Of a DNA stretch of 64,000 nt, positions 54,745 to 62,979 are shown in pieces. The notes beneath the pieces are model-generated. The model saw nothing but the letters and a program-made list of their open reading frames with translations. It ran no database searches and was not told where the DNA came from. Position 1 is the stretch's first letter; every line of letters starts with the position of its first letter. Made by a program: the position numbers and the translations under genes. Source of the DNA: Acetobacter malorum (lineage in GTDB: Bacteria > Pseudomonadota > Alphaproteobacteria > Acetobacterales > Acetobacteraceae); assembly GCF_002153605.1 (NCBI RefSeq), contig NZ_JOPG01000005.1, positions 248,001-312,000 on the forward strand, read 5' to 3'.

Positions 54745-57069
54745 TTAGGCTGACTTTTTCTCAGAAAGGCCTTTCAGAACATCCGCGGGGCGGATGGGCT
54801 GGTGCCGCAGGCGGACGCCCACAGCATTGAACACGCCGTTGGCAATCGCAGCGCCAATGGTGGTCACACCCGGTTCACCAAGGCCCATGGGCTTTTCGGT
54901 GCTGTCCACAAATTCGATATCCATTTCCGGGATGTCGGTAATGCGGAGCGGGGTGTAGGTGTTCAGGTTGCGGTCGCGCACGTTGCCGTTTTCGATTTCG
55001 GTGTTCTCAAACAGCGCCATGCTCAGGCCCCACAGAGCACCACCTTCCGTCTGGGCCATCGCACCATCCGGATCGACAATCGTACCGGCATCCAGAACCA
55101 GCCAGATTTTCTGGCAGGTCACAGCGCCGGTTTTGCGATCCACGTGCACCTGCACAGCACCGGCCGTCCAGGTCGGCATAGCGCGTTCCTGACCGAAGGT
55201 GGTGGCAATGCCAATGGCCGTGTCTTTCGGCAGCTGGACTTTGCCGTAGCCGCATTTTTCAACCAGACGCTTCAGCACATTGGCCTGACGGGTGGCCCCC
55301 CCCACAGAGTCCGGTGCCTTGCCAGCATTGCGGCCTTTAGCCGTCAGCAGGGAGAGGCGGAACTCAACCGGGTCATGCCCGAGTTCGTGGGCCAGCTCAT
55401 CCAGAAACGCTTCATGCGCCCATGGCGTCCAGCCCGAGCTCACGGAACGCAGCCAGCCCGGACGGAAGGTGGCGTCTGCCAGATCATTATCCAGCGCACG
55501 CACGCGCATCGGACCAACATCGTACCAATGGTCAGCGCCGGCAATGGCGAACTGATCGTACGGTTTGCCGTCTGCACCCTTTTCCATGAAGGCCGCAGCC
55601 ATCACGCCGGTCGGCCAGCCTGCGGACGCATGGTGCTGCCAGCCTTTGAGGGCTTTCTGGTCATCCAGAGCCACGCGCACCGTCTGGATGGACGGGGAGC
55701 GGAAGGAGTCAAACTGCATGTCGTCAGAACGCGTCAGGATCAGCTTGACCGGCTTGCCACCAAGTTCCTTGGAAATCAGGGCAGCGGGAACAGCGTAATC
55801 CCCATTCAGACGGCGGCCAAAGCCACCGCCCAGCAGGTAGCTGCGCATGACAACATCGGACTCTTTAACCTGCAACGCCTTGGCAATAACCGGCAGGAAC
55901 AGAGACTGCCACTGGTTGCCACAATGGATTTCCCATTTGCCGTCCTGCAGGCGGGCCAGAGCGTTCATGGGCTCAAGCTGGTAGTGCAGCACGGACGCGC
56001 AAGTGTAGGTGCGTTCAAAAACCTGTTTGGCCGAAGCAAAAGCTTCATCCACGCCGTCATCATTAAACACGCAGGAGCCACCGGTTTTCTCGGCAATCTG
56101 CTTGCGGCCGTGTTCGATAATGTCTTTTTCCGAGACATTCGCCGTCTTGCCCGGCGTCCAGGTGACCTTCAGCGCATCCGTTGCGCGGATGGCGGCCGGA
56201 TAGGTGGAGGCCAGAACCGCAACCCAGCCGGGGACCGTGTCGGACGGGTCGTTCAGAACGATGTAGCGGATATAGCCTTTGATCTTTTTGGCTTCGCTAT
56301 CATCAACCGAGACAGCCTTGGAGCCATAGCGCGTGGGCGGCAGTTTGGGCCGCGCATACACCATGCCTTCCAGCTTGGCGTCGATCCCGTAAATGGCAGT
56401 GCCGTCGGTTTTGGACGGAATGTCCAGCGCCTTGACCTCTTTACCAATCAGGCGGCGTTCAGCTGCGGGCTTGAGCGGCAGTTTTGCCATCTCATCCGGG
56501 CTGAAAGAGCGCGTCGGGCGGGCGTGGCTGACAATATCACCAAAGGACACTGAGCGGTTGCCGGCAATCACGCGGCCATTGCGCGCAATACAGTTGGCGG
56601 GGGAGGTGCCAAGCAGTTTGGCGCCTTCTTCCACCAGCACGGTGCGGGCGGCGGCACCAGCCTGACGGAAGACATCCCATGTCATCCACACAGACCATGA
56701 CCCACCGGTGACCATCAGGCCCCATTTGGGGTCTGTATCCACATAGGTGATGCGGACCTTGTCCCAGTCGGCTTCCATTTCGTCCGCAATAATGCGGGCG
56801 AGGGCGGTGCCGATATGCTGGCCCATTTCTGCACGGATGATGTTGACGTTCACCACGCCATCCGGGCCGACAGAACACCAGACAGTCGGTTCAAACGCGC
56901 CATTGCCGGGCAGGCTGGCATTCTGCGGGTAGGTCTGCGCGGCAGAAGCCTCCCGCGCGAACCCGAACATGAACGCCGAGCCAAGGCCTGTCAGCAGCAC
57001 ACCACGGCGGGTCGGGCCACGCCCGGCCGCACGGTCCTGCCGGGCTGCAATGCGTTCCAGTTTACCCAT
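54745..57069 (-). CDS. aldH: Aldehyde dehydrogenase, molybdopterin-binding large subunit (xanthine dehydrogenase family)
   Basis: The 774-residue product of the xanthine-oxidase family begins with a twin-arginine-like signal (PTRRGVLLTGLGSAFMFGFAREASA). It has Mo-cofactor signatures MSYLLGGGFGRRLNGDYA, GGSWSVWMTWDVFRQAGAAAR and the late glutamate-containing GLGEPGVTTIGAAIANGVFNAVGVRLRHQPIRP. In acetic acid bacteria such three-subunit enzymes (AldFGH) in the periplasm oxidise aldehydes, probably acetaldehyde to acetate. Isoquinoline oxidoreductase-type enzymes share the layout, so substrate is inferred. ATG 57069 overlaps the Fe-S gene stop and is preferred over 57129. The operon runs cytochrome c, Fe-S subunit, molybdenum subunit. 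Confidence 0.88.
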   Translation of the reverse strand: MGKLERIAARQDRAAGRGPTRRGVLLTGLGSAFMFGFAREASAAQTYPQNASLPGNGAFEPTVWCSVGPDGVVNVNIIRAEMGQHIGTALARIIADEMEADWDKVRITYVDTDPKWGLMVTGGSWSVWMTWDVFRQAGAAARTVLVEEGAKLLGTSPANCIARNGRVIAGNRSVSFGDIVSHARPTRSFSPDEMAKLPLKPAAERRLIGKEVKALDIPSKTDGTAIYGIDAKLEGMVYARPKLPPTRYGSKAVSVDDSEAKKIKGYIRYIVLNDPSDTVPGWVAVLASTYPAAIRATDALKVTWTPGKTANVSEKDIIEHGRKQIAEKTGGSCVFNDDGVDEAFASAKQVFERTYTCASVLHYQLEPMNALARLQDGKWEIHCGNQWQSLFLPVIAKALQVKESDVVMRSYLLGGGFGRRLNGDYAVPAALISKELGGKPVKLILTRSDDMQFDSFRSPSIQTVRVALDDQKALKGWQHHASAGWPTGVMAAAFMEKGADGKPYDQFAIAGADHWYDVGPMRVRALDNDLADATFRPGWLRSVSSGWTPWAHEAFLDELAHELGHDPVEFRLSLLTAKGRNAGKAPDSVGGATRQANVLKRLVEKCGYGKVQLPKDTAIGIATTFGQERAMPTWTAGAVQVHVDRKTGAVTCQKIWLVLDAGTIVDPDGAMAQTEGGALWGLSMALFENTEIENGNVRDRNLNTYTPLRITDIPEMDIEFVDSTEKPMGLGEPGVTTIGAAIANGVFNAVGVRLRHQPIRPADVLKGLSEKKSA

Positions 57070-57535
57070 TAGATTTCTCCTCACGCATGGCGGCGGCGGC
57101 TTTCTTGATAGCCTTGCGGATGCGGACATAGGTCATGCAGCGGCACAGGCTGCCGCCCATCACGCCGTCAATTTCCTCATCCGTCGGGTCCGGATAGTCC
57201 TTGAGCAGGCTTGCAGCCTGCATGATCTGGCCGGACTGGCAGTAACCGCACTGCGGAACCTGAATCTCCCGCCATGCCTGCTGCACAGGGTGTTCGCCCT
57301 CGGGGTGCAGCCCTTCAATCGTGGTGATCTCAGCGCCTTCTATGGAGCTGATGGGCGTGATGCAGGAGCGGGTGGCGCGGCCACCCACATGCACGGTGCA
57401 GGCACCGCACTGGCCAACACCACAGCCAAATTTTGTGCCTGTCTGGTCCAGCTCGTCACGCAGGGCCCAGAGCAGGGGGGTATCTTCTGGCACATCGACG
57501 GAAACGTCACGGCCATTGAGTTTGAACTTAATCAT
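57062..57535 (-). CDS. aldF: Aldehyde dehydrogenase, [2Fe-2S] subunit
   Basis: The 157-residue protein binds two [2Fe-2S] clusters. The plant-type cluster uses Cys38, Cys43, Cys46 and Cys58 (KFGCGVGQCGACTVHVGG...RSC). The second uses Cys96, Cys99, Cys131 and Cys133 (QCGYCQSGQIMQA, GSLCRCMTYVRIRKAI). It carries electrons from the molybdenum site to the cytochrome subunit. No signal peptide is visible; it is probably exported with the large subunit. The next gene overlaps it by 8 nt. Confidence 0.93.
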   Translation of the reverse strand: MIKFKLNGRDVSVDVPEDTPLLWALRDELDQTGTKFGCGVGQCGACTVHVGGRATRSCITPISSIEGAEITTIEGLHPEGEHPVQQAWREIQVPQCGYCQSGQIMQAASLLKDYPDPTDEEIDGVMGGSLCRCMTYVRIRKAIKKAAAAMREEKSNG

Positions 57536-57555
57536 GAGTGGCTCCGTGTGCCGCC

Positions 57556-58887
57556 TTAGTGAGAAGAGTTAACGGGAGGGGTTTTAACGGTCTTGCGAAT
57601 TTCCGCGGCTTTCTTCTCAAGGTCTGTCCAGGGCGGCAGCGTGGTGCGTGTGCGGCGCAGATAGGCAGCAATGCGGGCCATGTCTGCATCGGACAGAGCG
57701 TTATAGAAGCTGGGCATGGCGATACCGGACTGGCCTTCTTCAGCTGTCAGGCCGTGCAGCATGACCTGATAAAGGTTGGTCGGTTCATCCAGCCACAGCG
57801 CGTTGTTCAGAGCCAGATCCGGGCGGCCGAGGACGGGCATGGGGGCTGCATTGTAATGGCAGGCCCCACAGGCGCCCTGATACAGGCGGGCATCCGGGTC
57901 CAGCGTGTTCGGGCCGATCAGGTCCTTTTTGGACTGTTCCATGGCGCGGGCGAGGGCGGCTTTGTCATGACCCTGACGTTCTGCAGCGTGGTCTACGTCC
58001 GCATAGTAATGCGCGATGGCATGCACGTCATATTCCGGCACCTGAGAGAGGAAGCGGTGCGGAACGGGGGACATCGGGCCGCCAGCCGGGCCGTGCAGCG
58101 GCGCTACGCCAAAGCGCAGATACTGGTACAGCTCGTCTTCCGTCCATGTGGTCGGGGTGGGGTTCTTGTCGTTCAGCGGCGGAGCAATCCACGCATCCAC
58201 AACAGCCCCGTCATACATGGAGCCCTTCTTTTCAGCGCCCATCAGGTTACGCGGCGTATGGCATGCGCCACAGTGGGCGTTGCCTTCGGCCAGATACGCG
58301 CCACGGTTCCACAGCGCATCATGGCTGGGGTCGGGCTTATAGACGCCGGGGGTGAAGAACAGCAGCTTCCATGCAGCCTGACCAATGCGGAGGCTGAGCG
58401 GGAAGGGGAGTTCATTCGGGCGGCGGGACATATGCACGGCAGGCCGTGTCATCAGATAGGCATAAAGATCAGAAATGTCCTGATCCGTCATTTTGGTGAA
58501 GTGATCGTACGGGAAAGCCGGGATCAGATGCACGCCCTTGCGGGAGACGCCGTAGTGCAGGGAGCGGCGCAGAGCCTCTTCCGACCATGCGCCAATGCCC
58601 ATTTCCACATCGGGGGTAATGTTGGAGGAATAGATGGCCCCGAACGGGGTTTCCATCTTGTAGTCACCGGCAAGCTCAGGGCCGCCGCCATTGTCTGTGC
58701 GGGTGTGGCACTCCGCACAATAGCCTTCAGCCGCAACAATACGGCCGCGCTCAATCTGCTCCGCAGAGAAGCTGCTGGCCGCAGGCCGCTCTATCGGGGC
58801 AATTGGCGGATACCATGCATAATACAGAAACCCGAGCCCACCCAGGACACCAGCCCCGACAGCTCCTGCTAAGAGACGTTTGATCAC
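57556..58887 (-). CDS. aldG: Aldehyde dehydrogenase, multihaem cytochrome c subunit
   Basis: The product of about 443 residues is a membrane-anchored cytochrome c: an N-terminal helix (LLAGAVGAGVLGGLGFLYYAW) then three haem c motifs, CAECH (residues 57-61), CGACHTPRN and CGACHYNAAP. This is the layout of the cytochrome subunits of acetic-acid-bacterial alcohol and aldehyde dehydrogenases, which pass electrons to ubiquinone. GTG 58887 with GGGGGTAGA upstream is preferred; an ATG at 58908 adds 7 residues. It is the first gene of the operon; the two dehydrogenase subunits follow within 20 nt. Confidence 0.92.
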   Translation of the reverse strand: MIKRLLAGAVGAGVLGGLGFLYYAWYPPIAPIERPAASSFSAEQIERGRIVAAEGYCAECHTRTDNGGGPELAGDYKMETPFGAIYSSNITPDVEMGIGAWSEEALRRSLHYGVSRKGVHLIPAFPYDHFTKMTDQDISDLYAYLMTRPAVHMSRRPNELPFPLSLRIGQAAWKLLFFTPGVYKPDPSHDALWNRGAYLAEGNAHCGACHTPRNLMGAEKKGSMYDGAVVDAWIAPPLNDKNPTPTTWTEDELYQYLRFGVAPLHGPAGGPMSPVPHRFLSQVPEYDVHAIAHYYADVDHAAERQGHDKAALARAMEQSKKDLIGPNTLDPDARLYQGACGACHYNAAPMPVLGRPDLALNNALWLDEPTNLYQVMLHGLTAEEGQSGIAMPSFYNALSDADMARIAAYLRRTRTTLPPWTDLEKKAAEIRKTVKTPPVNSSH

Positions 58888-58908
58888 TCTACCCCCAATC
58901 CTGTGCAT

Positions 58909-59299
58909 ACGACAGCCAGCCGAAGCTGAAAGACTGAAAACATCCAGTCCCTCCTCTTCGGGAGGTCCGGGAACCTGCCGTCTGAAGGTCTGTTATTTAA
59001 TATAGGACAAAACTTATCTGGATTTGGGTTGCAAATAAACGCATAGGTTTGTGCGTGAAGCGGTGAAATCTGAATAAGATTTATTTGAAACACGAGAATG
59101 TTATGGAAATCAGCCAGTTTCTCTCTTGACTATATTTTCATGTATATGGACAAAGGCTCTTTTGCATGCAAGGCATGCGTCTGTCGCGTAATAAAAAGCC
59201 TGACTTCGAGAGTGTTCTTGCGCGTTTGTAGCGCGTCTTAAGTTATGAAAAGGGTTCTGCTCCCCAAAAAGCGAGCAGAACCCATATGTTATAACAAAT
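58909..59299. other. Noncoding interval between the aldehyde dehydrogenase operon and the mannitol dehydrogenase gene
   Basis: This AT-rich stretch contains the ald promoter region and the mannitol dehydrogenase terminator. No supported gene lies in it. TTGACTATATTTTC at about 59128 and TTAATATAGG at about 58997 are AT-rich elements that could be promoter parts but are not at sigma-70 spacing. Confidence 0.4.
59252..59283 (-). terminator. Terminator of the mannitol dehydrogenase gene
   Basis: GGGTTCTGCTC (59252-59262) and GAGCAGAACCC (59273-59283) form a perfect 11-bp stem with a 10-nt loop. Leftward transcription gives a short U run (A at 59248-59251) after it. It is 17 nt past the stop codon. 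Confidence 0.82.
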
Positions 59300-60772
59300 T
59301 TACAGGCTGAGTTCTTTAAGTGTCTGGCGTGCGCCCTGCGTGCGGATGCTGCGGCGCAGTCTGGTGACATCCTCCACAAACGCCGGATACTGATCAAGAT
59401 CCCAGCCGGAGAAGACCGGCATGGTCAGCCCCGCGGCCAGATCGTCTTTCAGTGCCAGATTTTTGGCGGCATCCGGCAGGCCCGGTTCGGCGATTTTGTA
59501 GGTTTTGTGGCTTTCCGTCTCACCGCGCAGATATTCCAGAAAGCAAGCAACGCCAAAGGCAACGCGCCGATGGTCTTTGCCCGCTTTCAGGACGCCTTTC
59601 ACTGTGTCGGTCCAGAACACCGGTAGCTTGGAGGCACTGTCTGAGGCAATGCGCAGAAGCTGGTCACCCACTGCGGGGTTGCGGAAGCGGTGCAGAACCT
59701 GCTGCGCATAGTCACTCAGGGATACGCCTTTCGGTGGCGTGATGAGCGGGCTGGCATCATTGGCGAGAAACTGCTCCAGCAGGGTGACGAGGCCGTCATC
59801 AGCCATGGCATGGGGCACTGTGTCGTAATCCATCAGCACGCCGGGCAGGGCGAGCATGGAGTGGGACGCGTTGAGCATGCGCAGTTTAACCTGCTCATAC
59901 GGGCCAACGTCATCCGTAAATTCCACGCCCACGGCTTCCAGCTCCGGGCGGCCTGCGCAGAATTTGTCCTCAATGACCCACTGCGTGAAGTCTTCCGCAA
60001 ACAGCGGCATCTGGTCCGCAACACCGCTCATGTCGTCCAGCCGGGTGATATCGGCATCGGAAACTGACGGAGTGATCCGGTCTACCATGGTGGAGGGGAA
60101 GGTTACATTTTCCCTGATCCATGCGCCCAGAGCCGGGTCCCGCGCTTCTGCAAACGCGCAGAAGGCGGTGCGGGCGACGGTGCCGTTATCGCGCAGGTTG
60201 TCACAGGTCATGACGGTGAAGGGGCCGACGCCACTTTCCCGGCGCAGGCGGAGGGCTTCCGTCACCAGCCCGAAAGCGGTTTCCGGCACATCGCGTTTGA
60301 GATCTTCCGCAATGGCAGGATCGTCCAGCATGAACTTGCCGCTGGCATCCACATAGTAGCCGCCTTCTGTAATGGTCAGGCTGACAATTTTGATGGCGGG
60401 ATCGGCCAGACGCCGGATCGCGGCGGCGCGGTCCTTTGCGGCCTGCACATATTCGGTAATGGCACCCAGAACGCGGATGGTGTGCGTGTTATCCGGGGCA
60501 AATTCCGTCAGCGTATACAGGCCGTCCTGTTCTGCCATGATGGCGGCCCGGCGCGTTTCCCGCGCATTGTCACGCAGCCCGACGCCCACAATGGCCCAGT
60601 CCTGCTGGCCGGGGCGTACCAATACCCGATCAACATACATCGCCTGATGCGCCCGGTGGAAGTTGCCGACGGCCAGATGGGCAATGCCCGGAGTGGTCTT
60701 TTGGCGGTCATAGGCGGTAGTAAGAACCTGCGGCGGAAGCTGTTTGAGGGTGGTATTGGAAAGGGCAATCAT
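59300..60772 (-). CDS. Mannitol dehydrogenase family protein (polyol/mannitol 2-dehydrogenase or uronate reductase)
   Basis: The 490-residue long-chain dehydrogenase has the NAD(P)-binding segment HLAVGNFHRAHQAMYVD, the family motif VTEGGYY-like SLTITEGGYYVDASG, MTCDNLRDNG and the catalytic Lys/Asn/His motif YEQVKLRMLNASHSMLAL. Substrate within the family (mannitol, arabinitol, fructuronate, tagaturonate) is undecided; in acetic acid bacteria a mannitol/fructose interconverting enzyme is plausible. Length is normal (about 490). It stands alone, transcribed away from rpmI. Confidence 0.9.
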   Translation of the reverse strand: MIALSNTTLKQLPPQVLTTAYDRQKTTPGIAHLAVGNFHRAHQAMYVDRVLVRPGQQDWAIVGVGLRDNARETRRAAIMAEQDGLYTLTEFAPDNTHTIRVLGAITEYVQAAKDRAAAIRRLADPAIKIVSLTITEGGYYVDASGKFMLDDPAIAEDLKRDVPETAFGLVTEALRLRRESGVGPFTVMTCDNLRDNGTVARTAFCAFAEARDPALGAWIRENVTFPSTMVDRITPSVSDADITRLDDMSGVADQMPLFAEDFTQWVIEDKFCAGRPELEAVGVEFTDDVGPYEQVKLRMLNASHSMLALPGVLMDYDTVPHAMADDGLVTLLEQFLANDASPLITPPKGVSLSDYAQQVLHRFRNPAVGDQLLRIASDSASKLPVFWTDTVKGVLKAGKDHRRVAFGVACFLEYLRGETESHKTYKIAEPGLPDAAKNLALKDDLAAGLTMPVFSGWDLDQYPAFVEDVTRLRRSIRTQGARQTLKELSL

Positions 60773-61181
60773 GAAATTGGCGTACCTCGTTCTGTTTTCA
60801 GACGGATCTGGTGCAGGCTAAAAATCTTTCAATCACAGCGCACTGGCTGGCTGTGCTGCACACAGTCTTTAATGGTCAGGATAAAGCGCAAAGGGGCGTT
60901 TGGTTGCCTGACAGGGGCAAGGAAACAGTGTTTTGCGCAGGCTTGCTCCCACATCGCAGTGTGGAGTGCGACACCCGGTTTGGGGGCGGGGGCAGCCTGA
61001 CCGTGGCGGACTATACCACGGTTGCGCAGAAAAATCCCGGTGAGATGCCGCTTGAAACTCTGCGCACTTTCCGTTATGTCAGCGCCTTCGTTACACGCGT
61101 CCGGGCTTGTGGGGCATGCCCGGCCGTGTTTTGCCGCTCTGGCAACAGAGGGGCGCGGTTCGAGCTTTCAGGAGTAAAGAA
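60773..61181. other. Divergent noncoding region between the mannitol dehydrogenase gene and rpmI
   Basis: These 409 bases include no supported gene and no infC. A perfect 7-bp stem ACCGTGG/CCACGGT lies at 61000-61006 with 61016-61022 and a CCACA/TGTGG stem at about 60950-60965. One or both may belong to an rpmI leader, where L20 (encoded by rplT) can act as a translational repressor in other bacteria. Confidence 0.4.
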
Positions 61182-61385
61182 ATGCCCAAGATGAAGACCA
61201 AGTCGTCGGTCAAAAAGCGGTTCAAAATCACCGCAACCGGCAAGGTGCTCTCAGGTCCGTGCGGTAAACGTCACGGCATGATCAAGCGTCCGCAGAAAAT
61301 GAAGCGCACCAACCGTGGCGCACAGGTGATGACACCGCAGGACGGTCGTACCGTCAAGCAGTGGGCACCCTACGGGCTGGTTTGA
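61182..61385 (+). CDS. rpmI: 50S ribosomal protein bL35
   Basis: The 67-residue product ([22 protein letters not shown]...) is a full-length basic L35 with KRHGMIKR and QMKRTNRG-like [13 protein letters not shown] 61182 has AGGAG 8 nt upstream. rplT follows in 14 nt. In most bacteria infC precedes rpmI; here it does not, and the upstream gene is divergent. Confidence 0.95.
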   Translation: MPKMKTKSSVKKRFKITATGKVLSGPCGKRHGMIKRPQKMKRTNRGAQVMTPQDGRTVKQWAPYGLV

Positions 61386-61399
61386 GGAGCATCTGAGAT

Positions 61400-61759
61400 A
61401 TGGCACGTGTAAAACGCGGTGTAACAACCCACGCTCGTCACAAAAAAGTCCTGGACATGTCCAAGGGCTTCCGTGGCCGGTCTTCTACAAACTATCGTAT
61501 TGCTCTGGAACGGCTTGAAAAGTCTCTCCAGTACGCATACCGCGATCGCCGGAACAAAAAGCGCGAATTCCGCGCTCTGTGGATCCAGCGTATCAATGCT
61601 GCTGTGCGTGAGCACGGCCTGACCTACAGCCGTTTCATCAACGGTCTGGACAAGGCTGGCATTGAAATCGACCGTAAAGTTCTGGCCGCCATCGCTTTTG
61701 ATGACGCCGCAACGTTTGCGGAAATCGTGAAGAAAGCTCAGGCCGCTCTGGCTGCCTGA
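61400..61759 (+). CDS. rplT: 50S ribosomal protein bL20
   Basis: The 119-residue product has the L20 signature [99 protein letters not shown]. It is essential for 50S assembly. It ends the rpmI-rplT unit, followed by a strong terminator. Confidence 0.97.
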   Translation: MARVKRGVTTHARHKKVLDMSKGFRGRSSTNYRIALERLEKSLQYAYRDRRNKKREFRALWIQRINAAVREHGLTYSRFINGLDKAGIEIDRKVLAAIAFDDAATFAEIVKKAQAALAA

Positions 61760-61786
61760 GGCTTCTGGCCGATTTGCCCTGAAAAA

Positions 61787-61812
61787 GGCCGTCCGCAAGG
61801 GCGGCCTTTTTT
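61787..61812 (+). terminator. Terminator of rpmI-rplT
   Basis: GGCCGTCC (61787-61794) pairs with GGGCGGCC (61799-61806), loop GCAA, with one G-U pair, and six T follow. Confidence 0.92.
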
Positions 61813-61905
61813 GTTCCGGCGGCTGTTTTTCTGGCTAAGGGGTTTTCTCTGCGCGGCTGAGCGGCTATCCGCCTCCTAGCATTTTCCCCTCTCGTGTGAG
61901 GTTTC

Positions 61906-62976
61906 ATGAGCGACGATCTTGAGATTCTCCGGCAGGACGTCCTGTCGGAACTGGCCGGTGCGGCCGATATGCGGGCATGGGATGCCGTGCGTGTTGGCAC
62001 TCTGGGTAAATCAGGCCGCCTGACGGCGTTGCTCAAGGCACTGGGGAAAATGGCCCCGGACGAGCGCAAGGCGCGTGGCGTGGCGCTGAACCGCCTGCGG
62101 GATGACCTGACACGGGCCGTTGAAGACCGTGGGCGTGAGCTGGAAGCCGCGGCGCTCGAAGCCCGTCTGGTGGCTGAGCGTGTGGATGTCAGCCTGCCGC
62201 CACCAGCAACGGCACAGGGGTATATCCACCCCATCAGCCGCGCGGTGGAAGAAATGACGGCCATTTTCGGGGCTATGGGCTTCAGCGTGGCAGAAGGGCC
62301 GGATATCGAGACGGACTGGCACAACTTCTCCGCTCTGAACACGCCGGACCATCACCCCGCCCGGACCGACCATGATACGTTCTATCTGCCGCCCGTGCCG
62401 GGGCTGGATGTTGCGCGCGTGCTGCGCACCCAGACCTCAGGCGTGCAGATCCGCACCATGCTCAGCCAGAAGCCGCCAATCCGCGTGATCTGCCCCGGCC
62501 GCACCTATCGTGCCGACCATGACGCGACGCATTCCCCCATGTTCCATCAGTGCGAAGGTCTGGTGGTCGGGCAGGGCATTACGCTGGGGCACCTCAAGGG
62601 CTGCCTGATTGAGTTCCTGCGGGTGTTTTTTGACAAGCCGGATCTGCCGGTGCGGTTCCGCTCCTCCTACTTCCCGTTTACCGAACCCTCCATGGAGGTC
62701 GATATTGGCTGGTCTCGCCGCACGGGTGAGATTGGTGGCGGGGAAGACTGGCTGGAAGTGCTGGGCTCCGGCATGATTCATGCCCGCGTGCTGGCCAACT
62801 GTGGTCTGGACCCGCGTGAATGGCAGGGCTTTGCCTTCGGGATGGGAGTTGAACGCCTGACCATGCTGAAGAACGGCATTCCGGATCTGCGTTCGTTCTA
62901 TGAGAGTGATATTCGCTGGCTGCGTCATTACGGGTCTGACCCGCTTGCGCCCGCACTGCTGCACGAAGGGGTGTAA
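61906..62976 (+). CDS. pheS: Phenylalanine--tRNA ligase alpha subunit
   Basis: The 356-residue class II aminoacyl-tRNA synthetase subunit charges tRNA(Phe) in an alpha2beta2 complex. An N-terminal coiled coil binds tRNA. Catalytic motifs include FSVAEGPDIETDWHNFSALNTPDHHPARTDHDTFY, HSPMFHQCEGLVVGQGI and VRFRSSYFPFTEPSMEVDIGW, and motif 3 is FGMGVERLTMLKNGIPDLRSFYE. pheT begins 3 nt after the stop. The gene follows rplT after a terminator, so it needs its own promoter or readthrough. Confidence 0.97.
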   Translation: MSDDLEILRQDVLSELAGAADMRAWDAVRVGTLGKSGRLTALLKALGKMAPDERKARGVALNRLRDDLTRAVEDRGRELEAAALEARLVAERVDVSLPPPATAQGYIHPISRAVEEMTAIFGAMGFSVAEGPDIETDWHNFSALNTPDHHPARTDHDTFYLPPVPGLDVARVLRTQTSGVQIRTMLSQKPPIRVICPGRTYRADHDATHSPMFHQCEGLVVGQGITLGHLKGCLIEFLRVFFDKPDLPVRFRSSYFPFTEPSMEVDIGWSRRTGEIGGGEDWLEVLGSGMIHARVLANCGLDPREWQGFAFGMGVERLTMLKNGIPDLRSFYESDIRWLRHYGSDPLAPALLHEGV

Positions 62977-62979
62977 GAC

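Noticed and set aside
54802-56553. A 583-codon rightward frame inside the molybdenum subunit gene.
   Set aside because: Antisense to a gene with clear family motifs; no signals of its own.
60811-61194. A 127-codon frame upstream of rpmI as a gene (possible infC remnant).
   Set aside because: The translation has no IF3 features and overlaps the rpmI start; it is probably chance.
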